Positions 60,439 to 64,000 of a DNA stretch of 64,000 bases are shown here, one piece after another; position 1 is the stretch's first letter, and the number at the start of each line of letters is the position of its first letter. A model generated the notes under the pieces. The model was not told where the DNA came from. It saw only the letters and a list, made by a program, of their open reading frames with translations, and ran no database searches. The position numbers and the translations under genes were made by a program. This stretch comes from Hungatella sp. (GTDB taxonomy: Bacteria > Bacillota > Clostridia > Lachnospirales > Lachnospiraceae), in assembly GCA_009712635.1 (NCBI GenBank), contig WASS01000015.1, forward strand, positions 806,001-870,000. Reading direction: 5' to 3'.

Positions 60439-61668
60439 TTATGATTGGTATTTACCCACTGCCTCTTTAATAGCTGTTAAATAGTCTGCACCGCAACGGA
60501 AGGTATCCCGGTTCATAATATATTTTTTTGCCAGCGTGATCACAATCCGCTCAGCTCTGGTACGTTTTGCTTCATCCGGAATGGTTGTAATATCAATTAC
60601 ATTGGCCATGCCTACAATCCGGCGGATTGATTCCAGTCCGGCAACCCCTGCTGTATCAGAAAGGATCTGCTCCAGATACCACTCTTTAAATCCCGGTACT
60701 TTTGCCATCCTGTCAGTGGCATATTTATCAAATACCCCATTATATTTTTCAATAAAAAGATCCACCACATCGGAAATGGTCTGAAGGCACCATGAGCAGA
60801 ACTCCGCTTTCTTTCCTTCATCAGAAATGACAGCATCTCCATTGCACCATGCAAAGAATAAATTTGCAATTACATTGCCGATATCGTAACCCATTGGTCC
60901 AAAAAATGCGAACTCCGGATCGAAGATAAATGTGTGCTCCTTATTAATAAATACTGATCCTGTATGCAGATCTCCATGAATCAGAGACTGTGCATGATTC
61001 ATAAATTCAAATTTCAGTTTTGCAGCTTCTAAATGCAGTGCCTGATCCTCATAGAGCTCTTCCTTTACAAACTCCTGATTGGGTAAGAACACATTGTTCC
61101 TGTGGTTATAGTCAATAAAAGGCTCACTATACACCAGATCCTCGCTGATCTCACATAAATCCGGATTGATAAAGCTTTTTACCAGTTCCTTTTTTTCCTT
61201 ATGCCCCATTACCACATCCGTGGTCCGCAAAAGAGAATTTACCATAAATGTGGTCACATGATCTGCAAACAGAGGGTAGATTTCATGGTTAATCAGGCCG
61301 GTACGCATCATGGTATGTCCGGTCATGTCTTCCATGATCATGGCGCACATCACACCATCGTAAAGATAAACCTTAGGAACCAGTCCCGGCGCGTACATCT
61401 CCTGAATTCCCAGAATCTTAGCCTCAATTCTTCCTCTGTCCGTGGAAATATGCATATCAGCTGAGATTCGAAGAGCTTCACCTGCCTGTTTTACAATAAT
61501 TGATTTTCCGCTTTTTCCATCCTTTACCCGAAACACATAGTTTAAGTTTCCGTCACCAATTTCCTTACATTCCAGCTCGGCTCCTTTGTCAAAATAGGAA
61601 AGCTTTTCCTGTACATAATCTGGAACTTCTGGTGCCTTCATTAAAAAATAACTGTCGTATTTAGACAT
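60439..61668 (-). CDS. mtnK: 5-methylthioribose kinase
   Basis: A 409-residue ribulokinase-independent, APH-fold kinase. The nucleotide loop is around EIGDGNLNYVFRVKDG; the catalytic loop is LIHGDLHTGSVFI; the metal Asp lies in FIFDPEFAFFGPMGYDIGN. These match MtnK (HGDLHTGS is characteristic). It phosphorylates the 1-OH of 5-methylthioribose; 5-deoxyribose is accepted by some relatives. The ATG at 61666-61668 follows AAGGTGACAATA. It sits between the ABC permease and mtnA in one operon. Confidence 0.95.
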   Translation of the reverse strand: MSKYDSYFLMKAPEVPDYVQEKLSYFDKGAELECKEIGDGNLNYVFRVKDGKSGKSIIVKQAGEALRISADMHISTDRGRIEAKILGIQEMYAPGLVPKVYLYDGVMCAMIMEDMTGHTMMRTGLINHEIYPLFADHVTTFMVNSLLRTTDVVMGHKEKKELVKSFINPDLCEISEDLVYSEPFIDYNHRNNVFLPNQEFVKEELYEDQALHLEAAKLKFEFMNHAQSLIHGDLHTGSVFINKEHTFIFDPEFAFFGPMGYDIGNVIANLFFAWCNGDAVISDEGKKAEFCSWCLQTISDVVDLFIEKYNGVFDKYATDRMAKVPGFKEWYLEQILSDTAGVAGLESIRRIVGMANVIDITTIPDEAKRTRAERIVITLAKKYIMNRDTFRCGADYLTAIKEAVGKYQS

Positions 61669-61704
61669 TATTGTCACCTTCCCCGTTCATTTTATAATCT
61701 CTGT

Positions 61705-62724
61705 TTAGTTTGCATTCTTTGTTTTTCCGCTGGCATAGGTCATGGCAAGTGCGATCGCCAGGACTGCGCCCTTAATTATGTTCATTGCATAATACGGAAC
61801 CGACATCATAATAAGTCCATTTTCCAACATACCTACTAAAACCGCCCCTGCAAACGTTCCAAAAGCATTGGCCTTGCCAGCCCCTAATACGGAAAAGCCA
61901 ATATATGCTGCGCATACAGAAGGCATTAAATATGCATCTCCTGCAGAGATCTGTGCTGTTCCCACACGTGCTGCCAGACAGATGCCGCCAATGGAAGCAA
62001 AGGTTGCCGACAGAAAATAGGCCAGAATCTTATACCTTGCCACAGGAATTCCCGAAAGCTCAGCTGCCTCAGGATTACCTCCAACCGCATACATATATCT
62101 GCCATGCTTTGTAAAATTCAGAAAGAAATAAGCAAACAGCACCACGCAAACCATGATGATGATCAGCCATGGTTCTTTTCCCAAAGCCCTGAATGCCTCG
62201 GGAACAAGACCTGGCGCCTGAGTTCCATCCGCCCTGGTCATGCGCTCCGTAATAGCGCCGCCCTTTGAATAGGTCATGGAAACACCCTGATACATAAACA
62301 TAACGGAAAGTGCAGCAACCATATCCGGTATTTTAAACTTAACAATCAGAATGCTGTTAATCACCGCAACGCTTAAACATATTAAGACGGTAAGAATTAT
62401 GGAAACGCCGATGTTGATGTTATGCCATACAAAACATGTCATTACAAATACATTTGCCAGCTGCGCCGTAGCTCCTATGGAAAGATCCATACCATTAACC
62501 GCCAGTGCAAACGTTAGACCAATCGCAATAATTGTGGTAATCGACACGGCACGTAAAATTGTGATCATATTGGATTGAGTCAGAAACATGCTTGTCCCCG
62601 TTTCCTTACTCCAGTTACCAAACGTAAACAGAATAAACAGGATTACCATTGTTGCAATCGTGCCCCATCTTGTTACAAAATCCCCTAAATTACCTTTCTT
62701 TTTTACCTTCTCTGCCCCAGACAT
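61705..62724 (-). CDS. Ribose-type sugar ABC transporter permease
   Basis: A 339-residue permease of the RbsC/XylH/BPD_transp_2 family with 8-10 hydrophobic helices. Key segments are LTFALAVNGMDLSIGATAQLA (in part) and the EAA-like YAVGGNPEAAELSGIPV loop. The ATG at 62722-62724 follows GGGAGGTAAATGAT, which overlaps the ATPase gene end. Imported sugar is expected to be the substrate of MtnK. Confidence 0.92.
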   Translation of the reverse strand: MSGAEKVKKKGNLGDFVTRWGTIATMVILFILFTFGNWSKETGTSMFLTQSNMITILRAVSITTIIAIGLTFALAVNGMDLSIGATAQLANVFVMTCFVWHNINIGVSIILTVLICLSVAVINSILIVKFKIPDMVAALSVMFMYQGVSMTYSKGGAITERMTRADGTQAPGLVPEAFRALGKEPWLIIIMVCVVLFAYFFLNFTKHGRYMYAVGGNPEAAELSGIPVARYKILAYFLSATFASIGGICLAARVGTAQISAGDAYLMPSVCAAYIGFSVLGAGKANAFGTFAGAVLVGMLENGLIMMSVPYYAMNIIKGAVLAIALAMTYASGKTKNAN

Positions 62725-62725
62725 A

Positions 62726-64000
62726 TCATTTACCTCCCGTCGAATAATAAAGCAGTTCCTTCTCATTCGTATCCGCTGCTTTTAGCTCCCTGATGATCTC
62801 TCCGTCATACATGACATAGATCCGGTCACAGATACTTAATATCTCCTGAAATTCGCAGGTTGCATAGATAATGCCTTTCCTTTTGGCAGCCAGTCCTTCA
62901 ATCAGCTCATACATATCCTGTTTGGCACCTACATCAATTCCCTTTGTGGGCTCATCGAAAATATAGACTTCCGAATCTTTATTCAGCCACTTTCCAACTA
63001 CTACCTTTTGCTGGTTTCCACCGGATAAAAGAGAAACCACCTGGTTTTCAGACGGTGTCTTGATCCCAAGATCACGGATCATACTCTTTGCATCCTCTTT
63101 CTCCCGTTTTTTATTGACAACCGATAATTTGTTGGTATATTTCTCCATAGCCGCCACGGAAATGTTGGATACTACCGTATCTGAGATTAAAACGCCTTCC
63201 TTCCTGCGTTCCTCCGGAACCAGAGCCAGACCGTTTTTTACCGCCTGGGTGGGACCTTTTGCACGGATTACTTTTCCCCGGAGCTTCATGGTGCCGCTTT
63301 TAAGCTGATAGGCAGAAAACAACGTCTTACACAGTTCTGTCTTTCCGGCTCCTACCAGACCTGCCACACCTACGATTTCCCCTTCCCGTACGGTTATGGT
63401 TATATTCTTCACCTTGCCGTCTTTCTCGGTAAGATCCTCTATTTCAAGGAGCGGCTCTCCAATTTCACACGCTTTTTTAATATAATTATCCTCATAGCAG
63501 CGTCCCAGCATATATTCCACCAGGGTATTTACCTCCAGTTCTTTCGTAAGAGGCAGATTTGTTACCAGCATTCCATCTCTCATGATGGTGATGCTTTCAC
63601 AAATTTCGTATAGCTCACTCAGCCTGTGAGATATAAATACCACACCAACATTATCTTTTGCTAATTCCCGGACAACCCTGAAAAGCTCCAGTGTCTCTGA
63701 ATTAGAAAGAGGTGCTGTTGGTTCATCTAATATGAGAAAACGGCATTTTTCCACCACACACCGTGCAATCAGAACCATCTGCTTTTGTGCAAGTGTCAGC
63801 GCAGATACCGGCTTATTAATATCAACTGCCACATTTAACTTTTCAAGCACTGCTTTTGCCGCCCGTTTGATTTCCTTCCAATGTACAACCTGTTTTTTCC
63901 CCATTTTATTAACCAGGGTGTTAAACATCACATTTTCAGCTACAGTCAGATATGGGATTAAAGCTGTGTCAACTTCCTGAAACACAATTTCGATTCCCAG
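62726..64000 (-). CDS. Ribose-type sugar ABC transporter ATPase, 5' end beyond window
   Basis: At least 424 residues; the frame continues past 64000 (upstream codons read GIEIVFQEVD), so the first Walker A is missing. Two ABC cassettes of the RbsA/MglA type. Cassette 1 shows Walker B RFLILDEPTAPLS. Cassette 2 shows Walker A GLVGAGKTELCK, signature LSGGNQQKVVVGKWL and Walker B VYIFDEPTKGID. In cassette 1 the signature region reads LTLAQKQMVLIARC, degenerate from LSxGQQ as in many RbsA proteins. The binding-protein gene should lie further upstream, outside the window. Confidence 0.93.
   Translation of the reverse strand: MGIEIVFQEVDTALIPYLTVAENVMFNTLVNKMGKKQVVHWKEIKRAAKAVLEKLNVAVDINKPVSALTLAQKQMVLIARCVVEKCRFLILDEPTAPLSNSETLELFRVVRELAKDNVGVVFISHRLSELYEICESITIMRDGMLVTNLPLTKELEVNTLVEYMLGRCYEDNYIKKACEIGEPLLEIEDLTEKDGKVKNITITVREGEIVGVAGLVGAGKTELCKTLFSAYQLKSGTMKLRGKVIRAKGPTQAVKNGLALVPEERRKEGVLISDTVVSNISVAAMEKYTNKLSVVNKKREKEDAKSMIRDLGIKTPSENQVVSLLSGGNQQKVVVGKWLNKDSEVYIFDEPTKGIDVGAKQDMYELIEGLAAKRKGIIYATCEFQEILSICDRIYVMYDGEIIRELKAADTNEKELLYYSTGGK

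Noticed and set aside
1-64000. CRISPR array, rRNA, tRNA or riboswitch
   Set aside because: No regularly spaced repeats, no cloverleaf or rRNA-like segments and no recognisable riboswitch core were seen on either strand; a covariance-model search would be needed to be sure.

Overview
The window reads as a low-to-mid GC Clostridia chromosome, most likely Lachnospiraceae (Lacrimispora/Clostridium-like). The reasons are strong AGGAGG ribosome sites, clostridial housekeeping blocks (rho, rpmE, YqhQ-like DUF1385, prmC, prfA; clpB; a lone pta), a DUF4250 protein, a hexuronate locus and a bacterial microcompartment (BMC). The species is inferred, not shown.

Layout. 1-8230: truncated cardiolipin synthase, DUF4250, asparaginase, clpB, a cell-wall-repeat protein, a MATE pump and a Gfo/Idh oxidoreductase. 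8233-11745: a LysR regulator divergent from a CyuA-type cysteine desulfidase and a DAACS symporter. 11805-15586: uxuB and uxuA opposite a GntR regulator, with a 14-bp palindrome between them. 15651-15968: a compact type I toxin-antitoxin locus (28-aa holin-like toxin plus antisense RNA). 16017-22678: prfA, prmC, DUF1385, rpmE, rho and rarA; rarA has a LexA-like box at its promoter. 22772-30721: a leaderless GH5 enzyme, HMA protein, deacetylase remnant, MBL hydrolase, PadR plus SEDS-like membrane protein, a secreted protein, an FMN-binding protein and pta.

30861-41844 is a run of 16 small minus-strand genes: GNAT acetyltransferases, a phosphotransferase, glyoxalase, MccF-like peptidase, methyltransferase, DsbA-like protein, quinone reductase and others. 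Upstream of it (41996-45139) lies a module of a large serine recombinase, a small ORF, a membrane protein and SSB, which suggests an acquired island. 45612-46635 is an orphan iron-type binding lipoprotein with palindromes at its promoter.

46688-64000 is the most interesting part. A minus-strand operon starts with a class II aldolase carrying a C-terminal encapsulation-like tail. It continues with a CoA-acylating aldehyde dehydrogenase, four BMC-domain shell proteins, PduL, a EutN/CcmL vertex protein, a solute-binding-protein homologue with no signal peptide, a CoA-disulfide-reductase-like flavoprotein, a CoA-transferase-like pair whose beta subunit lacks the usual catalytic Glu, an Fe-alcohol dehydrogenase and DhaK/DhaL. 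A DeoR regulator separates it from a second minus-strand group: sugar ABC transporter, methylthioribose kinase (mtnK) and methylthioribose-1-phosphate isomerase (mtnA). Read together, a 5-substituted ribose (5-methylthioribose or 5-deoxyribose, by-products of S-adenosylmethionine chemistry) would be imported, phosphorylated, isomerised and cleaved to DHAP plus an aldehyde. The aldehyde would be oxidised to acyl-CoA and acyl-phosphate inside the shell. No diol dehydratase, glycyl-radical enzyme or ethanolamine lyase is present, so this is not a PDU, EUT or GRM locus. I saw no CRISPR array, rRNA or tRNA.
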